A stretch of 64,000 nt of DNA, from assembly GCF_038024855.1 (NCBI RefSeq), contig NZ_CP139089.1, forward strand, positions 3,845,518-3,909,517. Reading direction: 5' to 3'. Below the pieces are notes generated by a model. The model had not been told where the DNA came from. It did no database searches and saw nothing but the letters and a program-made list of their open reading frames with translations. The number at the start of each line of letters is the position of its first letter. Positions within the stretch are counted from its first letter, which is position 1. This DNA comes from Methylocella tundrae. GTDB lineage: Bacteria; Pseudomonadota; Alphaproteobacteria; Rhizobiales; Beijerinckiaceae. The translations under genes and the position numbers were made by a program. This document shows, piece by piece, positions 44,195-53,161 of the stretch.

Positions 44195-44476
44195 ATGATT
44201 GACCGACAGCAGTTCCTGATGCGGGCGCGCCTCGAAGCGCACACGCTTGAAGCCTGGATCGAGGAGGAATGGCTGATCCCGCGACGCGAGGGCGAGGCCG
44301 AAGATTTTTCCGAAACGGACGTCGCGCGGGCGCAACTCATCCGCGATCTCAAGACGGATATCGGCGTCAACGATGAAGCCGTCGCGGTCATCCTCCATCT
44401 GATCGACCAGCTTCACGGCTTGAGGCGGACGCTTCAGGAGGTGCTGCGCCAGGATCGCGTTCAGACGGGCGAATGA
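44195..44476 (+). CDS. cbpM: Chaperone modulator CbpM
   Basis: A 93-residue helical protein with a MerR-like N-terminal part (LEAWIEEEWLIPRREG), the DVARAQLIRDLKTDIGVNDE helix and VILHLIDQLHGLRRTL. CbpM binds the CbpA J domain and inhibits it. The ATG directly follows the cbpA stop, so the pair is translated together. Confidence 0.88.
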   Translation: MIDRQQFLMRARLEAHTLEAWIEEEWLIPRREGEAEDFSETDVARAQLIRDLKTDIGVNDEAVAVILHLIDQLHGLRRTLQEVLRQDRVQTGE

Positions 44477-44484
44477 TGCAAGCC

Positions 44485-44508
44485 CGATCAAGGGCGCGCC
44501 CTTGATCG
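44485..44508. repeat. Perfect 24-bp palindrome after cbpM
   Basis: CGATCAAGGGCG followed by its exact complement, then an A8 run on the plus strand. Without a T-run on either downstream side it is not a classical intrinsic terminator, though it lies in the convergent end region of cbpM and the small minus-strand gene. Confidence 0.7.
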
Positions 44509-44530
44509 CAAAAAAAAGCCCATCGCGCCT

Positions 44531-44704
44531 TCAAACTCTTCCGAGAGGCCTCCCGTCCTGGCCAAAAATTTCGATAATGTATTTTCCAGCGTTCCGCTGG
44601 TCGCCTGAAATCACATAGATAAAATCATCGTTCGGATCGTTCGCCTTGACGATTGCGATAAATTGCGCGGCGTCGTCCTCAGAATCGAAGACTCGGTCTC
44701 TCAT
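44531..44704 (-). CDS. Small unrecognised protein
   Basis: A 57-residue frame, MRDRVFDSEDDAAQFIAIV, then NDDFIYVISGDQRNAGKY and ending EIFGQDGRPLGRV. The amphipathic alpha-beta pattern looks protein-like and the composition is less GC-rich than the surroundings. The ribosome site is weak. The frame stays open upstream to 44812, but that part looks noncoding. No family recognised. Confidence 0.5.
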   Translation of the reverse strand: MRDRVFDSEDDAAQFIAIVKANDPNDDFIYVISGDQRNAGKYIIEIFGQDGRPLGRV

Positions 44705-45069
44705 TAGGGGACGAAATCCTTGGCTGTGCGGGCGGATCCGCGCCGCGTTGTTGCGACAGTGCCTGACGCAGCTTGCGCCAGCATGGCGGATCGGTGATCC
44801 GCCTGGCGTCAATTCACAGCAGGCATCGCCTTAGCCGCGCCAGACCCAAATACGCCTCAAATGCGCGTGATCTGCCGGGGTCTGTCGCGGCCGCTCTCCC
44901 GCGTCTCCCGCGCGAGAAGGTCAGCGGCGCAATCCTTCGCCAACCGGGCGAGGAGGCGCGGGGCTCGATCCTTCAGGACGGCGCCAGCGGCGAAACGGCT
45001 TTGCGCGGGGAGGCGCTCATGCTAGAGCATTGTCGCCTCCTTATCTTTCTGTTTTCTCGTCTCCTTTTT
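44705..45069. other. Gap before the flavoprotein gene
   Basis: About 365 bp with no supported gene or clear regulatory element; a T-rich patch (45040-45070) directly precedes the tandem repeat. Confidence 0.4.
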
Positions 45070-45142
45070 TGAGGCGAAGGCACGTCTTGTCTTGAGGCGA
45101 AGGCATGTCTGAGGCGAAGGCATGTCTGAGGCAAGGCATGTC
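45070..45142 (+). repeat. 17-bp tandem repeat spanning the flavoprotein start
   Basis: Four copies of TGAGGCGAAGGCATGTC: 45070-45086 (ACG for ATG), then after 6 bp 45093-45109, 45110-45126 and 45127-45142 (one base shorter). Each of the last three copies carries GAAGGC/AAGGC-ATG, a potential start codon, in different frames. Confidence 0.85.
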
Positions 45143-46456
45143 CGCTTCGCCTCGAACGCCCTCGAGGCTTCAGGAAAGCTGTTTCCCGTGTCGCTCGCCG
45201 CTCGACCGAATGTGATCATTATCGGCGCCGGGCCGTCCGGTTTGATGGCGGCCGAGGTTATCGCCTCGGCGGGCGTCGGCGTTACGATATTCGATCGGAT
45301 GGCGGCGCCTGGACGCAAATTTCTGCTGGCCGGCCGCGGCGGCCTCAACATCACCCATAGCGAGGATTTCGAGATCTTGCTGACGCGCTATGGCGACGCC
45401 CTGCCGCGCCTGCGCGACGCGCTCGAACAGTTTTCGCCGAAGGTGCTGCGCGCCTGGTGCGAGGGCCTTGGCGAATCGACCTTCATCGGTTCGAGCGGGC
45501 GCGTCTTTCCGGCCAGATTCAAGGCCTCGCCATTGCTGCGGGCGTGGCTGAAGCGTCTCGCCTCGCTTGGCGTTGTCCTGAATTCCCGGCACGAATGGCG
45601 GGGATGGAGCGATGAAGGCGCCGCCATCCTCAAAGGTCCCGAGGGTCAGTTCGAGGTCGCCGCCGACGCGACCATTCTGGCGCTCGGTGGGGCGAGTTGG
45701 CCGCGTCTTGGCTCGGACGGCGGCTGGGTCGCGGCGCTGGAGCGCGCGGCCATCGCAACGGCGCCGCTGCGGCCCGCCAATTGCGGATTTGTGGTCAACT
45801 GGTCAGATCATTTCAGGGATCTTTTCGAGGGCGCTCCTTTGAAGGGCATCGCTTTGTCCTTTGGCGAAACCAGCGTGCGCGGAGAGGCGATCATCACCCA
45901 CGCCGGGCTCGAAGGCGGCGCGCTTTACGCCTTGTCCGCGGCGCTGCGCGAGTCCGTCGCCGCTTCGGGGGAGGCCGTTTTGCGCGTCGCGCTGCGGCCC
46001 GATCTTTCGGTTGCGGAGCTGGAGCGGCGCATAGAGGCGCGAGACCCGAAACAGTCGTTTTCGACCTTCGCCCGCAAATCGCTCAAGCTTGCGCCCGCCG
46101 CGATCGGCCTTTTGCACGAGAGCGCGAGACAGGGTCTGCTCCCCCTCTCGGCGATGGACCCCGCGCGACTTGCCGGGTTCATCAACGCCGCGCCGGTTCG
46201 CCTCAAGGGGGTCGCGCCGCTGGCGCGGGCGATCTCGACGGCGGGCGGCGTTCTCTTCGATGAAGTCGACAGCAATTTCATGCTGGTGCGGCGCCCTGGC
46301 GCCTTCGTCGCCGGAGAAATGCTCGACTGGGAAGCGCCGACGGGCGGCTATCTCCTCCAGGCCTGTTTCGCCACGGGCGCAGCCGCGGGACGCGGCGCGC
46401 TTCAGTGGCTCTCGAAGCAAACGGGCGCGCCGGAATCTTTCGTCTCAAGAACTTGA
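45122..46456 (+). CDS. BaiN/HI0933-like NAD(P)/FAD-dependent flavoprotein
   Basis: A 444-residue flavoprotein. It has the dinucleotide-binding VIIIGAGPSGLMAAEVIASAG (cited as IIIGAGPSGLMAAE), the AGRGGLNITHSE motif typical of the HI0933/BaiN group, ALGGASWPRLGSDG, and a C-terminal GEMLDWEAPTGGYLLQ FAD site. Its substrate is unknown; related proteins reduce bile-acid enones or are uncharacterised. The ATG at 45122 lies in a tandem repeat; a GTG at 45188, just before LAARPNVIIIG, may be the real start. It stands alone, convergent with the APC permease. Confidence 0.88.
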   Translation: MSEARHVRFASNALEASGKLFPVSLAARPNVIIIGAGPSGLMAAEVIASAGVGVTIFDRMAAPGRKFLLAGRGGLNITHSEDFEILLTRYGDALPRLRDALEQFSPKVLRAWCEGLGESTFIGSSGRVFPARFKASPLLRAWLKRLASLGVVLNSRHEWRGWSDEGAAILKGPEGQFEVAADATILALGGASWPRLGSDGGWVAALERAAIATAPLRPANCGFVVNWSDHFRDLFEGAPLKGIALSFGETSVRGEAIITHAGLEGGALYALSAALRESVAASGEAVLRVALRPDLSVAELERRIEARDPKQSFSTFARKSLKLAPAAIGLLHESARQGLLPLSAMDPARLAGFINAAPVRLKGVAPLARAISTAGGVLFDEVDSNFMLVRRPGAFVAGEMLDWEAPTGGYLLQACFATGAAAGRGALQWLSKQTGAPESFVSRT

Positions 46457-46599
46457 AGAGACAACGCAGGGGCGCCGCTCCGGGCGTCAAAACTCATCCA
46501 GCGGATCTGGCCGATGACCGGTTCCTGCCCTTCGCGGAAGCGCGGCCAAGAGTTCTCGATGATGGAGTTGAAACGAAGTGGACATTTGGGAACGAAGGC

Positions 46600-47955
46600 C
46601 TATGCGCGTGAGATCACGGTCTGCCGCCGCAATGAATAAAGGGTTCCCGTGGCGAGCAGGCCCACAAAGACCAATGGAAGCACATTCAGCGGCGCGGCCG
46701 GGATTGGATAGACCGAACCGAGCAGCACGTAGCCAAGCACAATGAGCGCCGCCGCGGAAAGGACCACATGGCCCACGCGCAATTGGCCCGCGCGGCGCAG
46801 GAAGATCGGCGTCGATACGCAGGCCAATCCATAGGCGATCACGCAACCGAAGGTGCCAAAGGTGCCGAGCCAGTCGTAGATGTCGAGCGGCTTGGCGAAT
46901 GTCGCCAGCGCCAATGCCGTCGCCATGATCAGGAAAGCGGACAGTCCGACCGCGCGCGTCGGCGCGGATCGACGGCCAAGCCGCGCTAGCGCGGCGGGTA
47001 TCGCGTTTTGCTGCGCGAGGGCGAAGGCGATGCGTGAGGAGGCGACCATCGTGGCGGTCGCGCAGGCAAAAAGGCTGATGGCCGTGCCTATCGAGACCAC
47101 GGCCCCCAGACCCGGCCGATCGAGAGCGCGGGCGAGATCATCCAGCGGCGCGTCGCTGGTGGCGACGGCGATGCCGTAATGATTGAACCCGAGCACAATC
47201 ACGTAAGCCGAAAATACGAAGAACACGCCGGCCAGCACAGGGGTCAGGATCAACACGCGCGGAATGTCGCGCAGCGGCTGCTCGGCCTCGTCCCCTAACG
47301 TCGCGGCCGCCTCGAAACCGACGAAGCTCAGCACGCCGATCAGCAGCGCGCTGCTCATGCCCGAACCACGAAGGCCGGTGAGACGCAGCTGCGCGAGATC
47401 GACGGCGACGCCAAGGCGAACGAGGATCGTTATGCCGAGGACGACGACGAGCAGGATGGAGATGATCTCGAGCGCCAGCATCAGGACGGTTGAAAGCCGA
47501 ATGTCGCGCAGCGCAAATAACACGGCCACGCCGCCTACGAGGGCTACCCAGAAAATCAACGGCAAGGAAATTCGCGCCGCTTCGAACAGCGTAGACACGT
47601 AAGCGGTGCAGCCCGCGAGCGTCGCCACTGAAAGTGCGAGGTAGACCAACAAGAGAATCCATGCCGTGATCAGCCGCCCGACGGGACCGAGGCCATGGCC
47701 GACGAACTCCGACAGCGATCCCGCCCCGGCAAACGTCCGGGCGAGCGGCGCCAGGTTCAGCGCCACCAGCAGGATGGCGAGCGTCGCGACCAGAAAAGCC
47801 AACCAGGTCCCGCTGCCCGCCGCGGCGAAGACGAGGGCGACGTTGATCGTCGGGGTCGTGGTCGGCGCAACGCCGGCCACGGACTGGCCAAGCACCCCGA
47901 GAAATCCGACCGATCGGCGAAGGCCAGCTTTCTTGGTGGTCGTTTGCAATTTCAT
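46600..47955 (-). CDS. APC-superfamily amino acid permease
   Basis: Inner-membrane transporter of 451 residues with about 12 hydrophobic segments. The N-terminal VGFLGVLGQSVAGVAPTTTP and FAAAGSGTWLAFL, and FVGFEAAATLGDEAEQPLRDIP in helix 6, are typical of amino-acid/polyamine antiporters. The substrate cannot be told. AAAGGTG precedes the ATG. No neighbours point to a pathway. Confidence 0.9.
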   Translation of the reverse strand: MKLQTTTKKAGLRRSVGFLGVLGQSVAGVAPTTTPTINVALVFAAAGSGTWLAFLVATLAILLVALNLAPLARTFAGAGSLSEFVGHGLGPVGRLITAWILLLVYLALSVATLAGCTAYVSTLFEAARISLPLIFWVALVGGVAVLFALRDIRLSTVLMLALEIISILLVVVLGITILVRLGVAVDLAQLRLTGLRGSGMSSALLIGVLSFVGFEAAATLGDEAEQPLRDIPRVLILTPVLAGVFFVFSAYVIVLGFNHYGIAVATSDAPLDDLARALDRPGLGAVVSIGTAISLFACATATMVASSRIAFALAQQNAIPAALARLGRRSAPTRAVGLSAFLIMATALALATFAKPLDIYDWLGTFGTFGCVIAYGLACVSTPIFLRRAGQLRVGHVVLSAAALIVLGYVLLGSVYPIPAAPLNVLPLVFVGLLATGTLYSLRRQTVISRA

Positions 47956-48177
47956 GGGCGCACCTTTGACGCCTCCGCGTTGCGCGGCGTGCGTTTGGAC
48001 CTTAGCGCCGAACCCTAACCAAAACGCTACAGGGCCGGCGGCCTGCGGCGGCCGTCGGCTTGGCAGAGTCTATTTTTTCAGTAAGCCGCCCTCTCGCGCA
48101 AAGCGACCGTCGCCACAAAGACGCGCCAATCATCGGGACGGCGACGCCCAACGCCGACGATCCGGCGCGTTTATACG

Positions 48178-49041
48178 CTAAAGGTCGGGATCAAGCGTCT
48201 GGCTCAGGATCCGGTAGGGATGGGCGCGATAGACGCCGAGAATTTTCAGTTCCTTGCAGAAAAAGGCGAGTTCTTCCAGCGCGCGCGCCAATGCCGGCTC
48301 GTCCGGATGGCCGTCGACGTCGGCCAGAAACTGCGTCGCCGTGAATTGTCCCTCGACCATATAGCTCTCGAGCTTCGTCATGTTGACGCCATTGGTCGCG
48401 AAGCCGCCGAGCGCCTTATAAAGCGCGGCCGGCACGTTGCGCACCCGAAAGACGAAACTCGTAACGGTCGGCTCGTCTGAGGGCTCCGCCCAGCGCGGCG
48501 TCTTGGACAGAATGACGAAACGCGTCGTATTATTCGGCTCGTCTTCAATGTCCCCGGCGAGAACCTCAAGCCCATAGATGTCGGCGGCGAGCGATGTCGC
48601 GATCGAGGCGCGCGCCGGATCGCCCCATTCGGCGACTTCCCGGGCGGAGCCCGCCGTATCGGCTGAAACATGCGGCGAAAGGCGCAGCTTGCGGATGATT
48701 TTGCGGCACTGGCCGAGCGCATGAACATGGCTGTGAACGGATTTGACGTCGCCAAGCTTCGCGCCCTTAAGGCCGAGCAGCTGAAAATGGATGGGGAGAA
48801 AATATTCGCCGACGACATGAAGGTTGGCGCTTGGCAGCAGGTGATGGATATCGGCGACGCGGCCGGCGATCGAATTTTCGATCGGAATCATGCCAAGACC
48901 CGCCTCGCCTTCAGCGATGGCGCTGAGCGCGTCCTCGAAGGTGTCGCAGGCAAGCGGCTCCCAATCCGGATAGACGTTTTGGCAGGCGATATGGGAATTC
49001 GCGCCGGGCTCGCCCTGATAGGCGATTTTTCGAACAGTCAT
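48178..49041 (-). CDS. pheA: Prephenate dehydratase
   Basis: Makes phenylpyruvate for phenylalanine synthesis. The 287-residue protein lacks a chorismate mutase domain, as is normal in alphaproteobacteria. The PDT domain shows IAYQGEPGANSH, MIPIENSIAGRVADIHHLL, and NNTTRFVILSK with the conserved Thr-Arg-Phe. The C-terminal ACT domain has NVPAALYKALGGFATNGVNMTKLESYM for phenylalanine feedback. Start MTVRKIAYQG at 49041; a longer frame upstream is not family-like. Confidence 0.94.
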   Translation of the reverse strand: MTVRKIAYQGEPGANSHIACQNVYPDWEPLACDTFEDALSAIAEGEAGLGMIPIENSIAGRVADIHHLLPSANLHVVGEYFLPIHFQLLGLKGAKLGDVKSVHSHVHALGQCRKIIRKLRLSPHVSADTAGSAREVAEWGDPARASIATSLAADIYGLEVLAGDIEDEPNNTTRFVILSKTPRWAEPSDEPTVTSFVFRVRNVPAALYKALGGFATNGVNMTKLESYMVEGQFTATQFLADVDGHPDEPALARALEELAFFCKELKILGVYRAHPYRILSQTLDPDL

Positions 49042-49342
49042 AATCTCGAAAACCTTGTCGCTACCTGAAAAACCGAAGCTGCCGCAGCCTATGGCATGTT
49101 CCGGCCGCTCGCGGGAAGCTCTTGTTGGAGCGGAGGCCGGAAAATGGGCGCCAGGGCGCGCCAAAACGCGTGTTTGCCCTTGCGCTCCAGATGGCGGCGG
49201 GACAAAAAGAAGTGCGTGGCGGAGCCTTGACGATATTGTTATGGAAGCCGTAACGCAGATAGACTATGCAGCGTCCAAGCTGATGGAATCATGATCAGCG
49301 TGACGGCCCGGCTCGCCCTTTCAGGTTCGAGCCTGGCCTAAA

Positions 49343-49912
49343 ATGGATGAAGGGTGGAGGGCGCAATTGTTTTCTTTCGAAACCAACAAGATCGCCGGAG
49401 CTATCCTTGGCTCGCTTCTCCTGGCCATGGGGCTCGGGGTCATCGGCCAGATGATTTTCTCCCATCCGCCGCTCGTCAAGCCCGGCTATGATCTGCCCGC
49501 GCCCGCCGAGGCTACCGAAGGCGCGGCGGCCACGCCCGCGGTTGCACCGCTGCCCGCGCGCCTCGCCAAGGCCGACGTCTCCAAGGGAGAGGCCAGCACC
49601 AAGGCCTGTCAGGCCTGCCACAATTTTGAAAAGGGTGCTGGCCCCAAGGTCGGTCCGCCGCTTTATGGCGTCGTCGGCCGCCCCAAAGGCTCGATCCCCG
49701 GCTTTGCCTATTCCGACGCGATGAAGGCCAAGGGCGGCGACTGGACCTATGACGATCTCGATCAGTTCATCGCCAATCCCAAGGGCTTCGTGAACGGCAC
49801 GAAAATGGCGTTCGCAGGCGAGCCCGATCCGCAAAAACGCGCCGACATCATTGATTATCTGCATACTTTGTCCGATAGCCCGGTTCCGCTTCCGGCGGCG
49901 GCGGCGAAATAG
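49343..49912 (+). CDS. cycM: Membrane-anchored c-type cytochrome (CycM-like)
   Basis: A 189-residue cytochrome with one N-terminal transmembrane anchor (IAGAILGSLLLAMGLGVIG), a Pro/Ala-rich periplasmic linker, and a class I heme domain: CQACH (about residues 89-93) and the Met ligand in GTKMAF. It transfers electrons in the respiratory chain, as in rhizobial CycM between bc1 and terminal oxidase. It is divergent from pheA and followed by a good terminator, so it is monocistronic. Confidence 0.92.
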   Translation: MDEGWRAQLFSFETNKIAGAILGSLLLAMGLGVIGQMIFSHPPLVKPGYDLPAPAEATEGAAATPAVAPLPARLAKADVSKGEASTKACQACHNFEKGAGPKVGPPLYGVVGRPKGSIPGFAYSDAMKAKGGDWTYDDLDQFIANPKGFVNGTKMAFAGEPDPQKRADIIDYLHTLSDSPVPLPAAAAK

Positions 49913-49978
49913 GACGCCGCGGCAAAGCTCTGGCTCTCTCCGGGGGCGAAGGCGGGGCGAACAGCCCCTGATTGATCC

Positions 49979-50010
49979 AACGCCGGGTTTGCGCCCGGCG
50001 TTTTGGTTTA
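49979..50010 (+). terminator. Rho-independent terminator of cycM
   Basis: AACGCCGGG-TTTGCG-CCCGGCGTT followed by TTGGTTTATTT, about 65 bp after the cytochrome stop and before yejA. Confidence 0.85.
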
Positions 50011-50170
50011 TTTGCCTTGGCGAGCGTCATCATAAAACCTAGATAGGGTGCTCGTTGAGTTCATGGCCGAGCCTCGCGCGGCTCTGAACCTTGGAGCTGA
50101 ACGCGCCACGGCGCCCGCCTCAGCGCGGAAAGCTTCGCAGGTTCAGCGCAGCCGGCGGCCGCATATCGGG

Positions 50171-52060
50171 ATGGTTTTATTGCCCAATCCTTTTTGCTTC
50201 TCTCGTCGCTCGTTTCTGCAACTCTCCGCCGGTGGTCTCCTCCTACCTCCATTCATGTCCGGCCGCGCCGGAGCGGCGACGGAAGCCGGCGAAGTTCACG
50301 GCCTCTCCGTCTTCGGCGATCTGGCGCTTCCCGCGGACTTTCCACATTTCGCGTATGTCAATCCCAACGCGCCGAAAGCCGGTCAGATGGTGCTGCAGGT
50401 CAGCTCGACCTCGGGCAACCAGAACTTCACCACCTTCAACACGTTGAACGCCTACATCCTGAAAGGCGACGGCGCGGCCGGCATGGGGCTGATTTTCGAT
50501 ACTCTGATGACCGGGAACGCCGACGAGCCGGATTCCCTCTATGGTCTCGCCGCCCGCGCCGTGAAAGTCTCGGCCGACAAGAGCGCCTATCGCTTCCTGT
50601 TGCGCAAGGAAGCGCGATTCCATGACGGTTCGCCGCTGAGCGCCGAGGATGTCGCTTTTTCCCTGAACGTGCTGCGGACCAAAGGCCACCCTTCGATCCG
50701 CCAGGCACTGCGCGACATCGACGCCGCCGAGGCCGAAGCCGACGACATCGTTCTCGTCAAGCTAAAGCCCCATCATAGCCGCGAAGCGGGTTTGATCGTG
50801 GCGGGACAGCCGATCTTCAGCGCGGCGTATTACAAGACGCGCGAATTCGACGCGACGACGCTCGAACCGCCGCTCGGCTCCGGAGCTTACAAGGTCGGGC
50901 GGTTCGATCAGGGCCATTTTATCAGCTTCGATCGCGTCCCCGATTATTGGGGCAGGGATCTGCCGGTCAATCTCGGCCAGGCGAATTTCGACCACATCCG
51001 GTTTGAGTATTTCGCCGACCGTAAAGTCGCGTTCGAGGCGTTCAAGGCCGGGATTTTCACCTTCCGCGAGGAGTTCACCTCCGCCGTCTGGGCGACCGGC
51101 TATGATTTTTCAGCCGTCAAGGAAGGACGCGTTCAGCGCGCCACGCTGCCGGACGAGTCGCCGATGGGAACGCAGGGCTGGTTCCTCAACATGCGGCGCG
51201 ACAAATTCAAGGATCCGCGCATAAGGCAGGCGGTCGGTCTTGCTTTCGATTTCGAATGGACCAACGCCAATATCATGTATGGCGTCTATTCGCGCACCAC
51301 CTCTTTCTTCCAGAATTCGCCGATGGCGGCGCAGGGAAAGCCTTCGCCGGAGGAACTCGCCCTGCTTGAGCCCTACCGCGGCGAGATCCCCGCTGAAGCC
51401 TTTGGCGAGGTCTATGCGCCGCCCGTGTCGGACGGCTCAGGGCAGGATCGCGAGTTGCTGCGCCGCGCCAATACTCTGCTGATGGACGCCGGATGCAAGC
51501 GGCAGGGCGCGGCGCTGATGCTGCCGGACGGAAAACCGTTTGAAATCGAATTTCTCGATTTTGACGGCGCTCTCGAGCCGCATACGGCGCCTTTCATCAA
51601 GAATTTGAAGCTGCTCGGAATCGAGGCGCGCTATCGCGTCGTTGACGCCGCGCAATATAAGCGCCGCACCGACGACTTCGATTATGACGTCGTGACCTCG
51701 CGCTTTGGGCTCGGCCTGACGCCGGGAGAAGGCATGCGCGCGACCTTTGGATCTGAAGCCGCCGATTTGCCCGGCTCACGCAATGTCTCAGGCATCAAGA
51801 ACAAGGCGGTGGACGCCCTGGTCGAGCAGGCGCTTGTCGCCGGAACGCGCGAGCAGCTGACTTTCATCTGCCGCGCCATCGACCGTATCCTGCGGGCCAG
51901 CTACCCTTGGGTTCCGATGTGGAACAAGCCTAATCACCTCGTCGCCTATTGGGACGTCTTCAGCCGCCCGGAGCGCAGTGGAAAGTATGATATCGGCGTC
52001 GTCAACACATGGTGGTACGATGACGAGAAAGCCAAACGCATCAATTTCGTCAGCCGCTGA
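50171..52060 (+). CDS. yejA: Peptide ABC transporter substrate-binding protein (YejA-like)
   Basis: Periplasmic binding protein of about 629 residues (SBP family 5). It has a twin-arginine-type signal (FSRRSFLQLSAGGLLLPP). Typical family features follow: VHGLSVFGDLALP, FDTLMTGNADEPDSLYGLAA, RFHDGSPLSAEDVAFS and PPLGSGAYKV. It delivers oligopeptides or peptide-like antibiotics such as microcin C to YejBEF. The frame is open from 50048; the ATG at 50171 is closer to the signal sequence. Permeases follow at 9 bp. Confidence 0.9.
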   Translation: MVLLPNPFCFSRRSFLQLSAGGLLLPPFMSGRAGAATEAGEVHGLSVFGDLALPADFPHFAYVNPNAPKAGQMVLQVSSTSGNQNFTTFNTLNAYILKGDGAAGMGLIFDTLMTGNADEPDSLYGLAARAVKVSADKSAYRFLLRKEARFHDGSPLSAEDVAFSLNVLRTKGHPSIRQALRDIDAAEAEADDIVLVKLKPHHSREAGLIVAGQPIFSAAYYKTREFDATTLEPPLGSGAYKVGRFDQGHFISFDRVPDYWGRDLPVNLGQANFDHIRFEYFADRKVAFEAFKAGIFTFREEFTSAVWATGYDFSAVKEGRVQRATLPDESPMGTQGWFLNMRRDKFKDPRIRQAVGLAFDFEWTNANIMYGVYSRTTSFFQNSPMAAQGKPSPEELALLEPYRGEIPAEAFGEVYAPPVSDGSGQDRELLRRANTLLMDAGCKRQGAALMLPDGKPFEIEFLDFDGALEPHTAPFIKNLKLLGIEARYRVVDAAQYKRRTDDFDYDVVTSRFGLGLTPGEGMRATFGSEAADLPGSRNVSGIKNKAVDALVEQALVAGTREQLTFICRAIDRILRASYPWVPMWNKPNHLVAYWDVFSRPERSGKYDIGVVNTWWYDDEKAKRINFVSR

Positions 52061-52069
52061 CGAGGCCTG

Positions 52070-53158
52070 ATGTTCGCTTATATCGCCCGCCGCCTTCTCC
52101 TGATGATTCCGACGATTTTTGGAATCCTCCTCATTTCATTCGTCATCGTGCAATTTGCGCCGGGCGGACCCGTCGAGCGCATCCTCGCTCAATTGCAGGG
52201 CACAGACACTGGCGCGACGGCCCATTTCGGCGGCGGCGGCGAGATCGGAGCGGGCAATACGGGCGATTTCGGCTCGAAATATCGCGGCGCGCAGGGCCTT
52301 GATCCGAAATTCATCGCCGAACTCGAAAAGCAGTTCGGCTTCGACAAGCCGGCCTATGAGCGCTTTTTCCTGATGATCAAAAATTATGCGACCTTCCAGT
52401 TCGGGCGCTCTTATTTTCGCGACGTGCCGGTGTTGCAGCTGATCAAGGAGAAGCTCCCGGTTTCAATCTCGCTCGGGCTGTGGATGACGCTGCTTTCTTA
52501 CGCGATCTCGATTCCGCTTGGCATCAAGAAGGCGGTCAGCGATGGCTCGCGCTTCGATATCTGGACCTCGGCGGTCATCATCACCGGCTACGCCATCCCG
52601 AGTTTTCTGTTCGCGATCCTGCTTATCGTGCTGTTTTGCGGCGGCTCCTTCTGGCAGATTTTTCCGCTGCGGGGCCTCACGTCCGAGAATTTCGATCAGC
52701 TTTCGCTGCCCGGCAAGGTGGCCGATTATTTGTGGCATATCACGCTGCCGGTGACGTCGATGACTTTGGGGGCCTTCGCGACCTCGACATTTCTGACGAA
52801 GAATTCCTTTCTCGACGAGATCCGCAAGCAATATGTGCTGACCGCCCGCATGAAGGGATTGAGCGAGCGCCGCGTGCTCTACGGCCACGTCTTTCGCAAC
52901 GCCATGATGATCGTGGTCGCTGGCTTTCCGGGCGCCTTCATCGCCGCCTTTCTTGGCGGCTCGCTCCTGATTGAAACGATCTTCTCCCTCGACGGGCTTG
53001 GCCTGCTATCGTTCGAATCTATCGTCAATCGTGATTATCCGGTTGTTTTTGCTAATCTTTACATCATGGCGCTGCTGGGGCTCGTGGTCAATTTGCTGGC
53101 GGATTTGACCTATATGTGGATCGATCCGCGCATCGATTTTTCCACGCGGGAGGTCTAG
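52070..53158 (+). CDS. yejB: Peptide ABC transporter permease (YejB-like)
   Basis: A 362-residue BPD_transp_1 permease with about six membrane segments. It starts MFAYIARRLLLMIPTIFGI, the usual N-terminus of the family. A large soluble loop follows helix 1 (about residues 35-100), and the EAA-type cytoplasmic loop is VLTARMKGLSERRVLYGHVFRNA. Pairs with YejE. Tightly spaced between yejA and yejE. Confidence 0.93.
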   Translation: MFAYIARRLLLMIPTIFGILLISFVIVQFAPGGPVERILAQLQGTDTGATAHFGGGGEIGAGNTGDFGSKYRGAQGLDPKFIAELEKQFGFDKPAYERFFLMIKNYATFQFGRSYFRDVPVLQLIKEKLPVSISLGLWMTLLSYAISIPLGIKKAVSDGSRFDIWTSAVIITGYAIPSFLFAILLIVLFCGGSFWQIFPLRGLTSENFDQLSLPGKVADYLWHITLPVTSMTLGAFATSTFLTKNSFLDEIRKQYVLTARMKGLSERRVLYGHVFRNAMMIVVAGFPGAFIAAFLGGSLLIETIFSLDGLGLLSFESIVNRDYPVVFANLYIMALLGLVVNLLADLTYMWIDPRIDFSTREV

Positions 53159-53161
53159 CCC

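Noticed and set aside
46457..46599. Possible transposase remnant between the flavoprotein and APC permease genes
   Set aside because: No motif supports it; the three frames give only short unassignable peptides.
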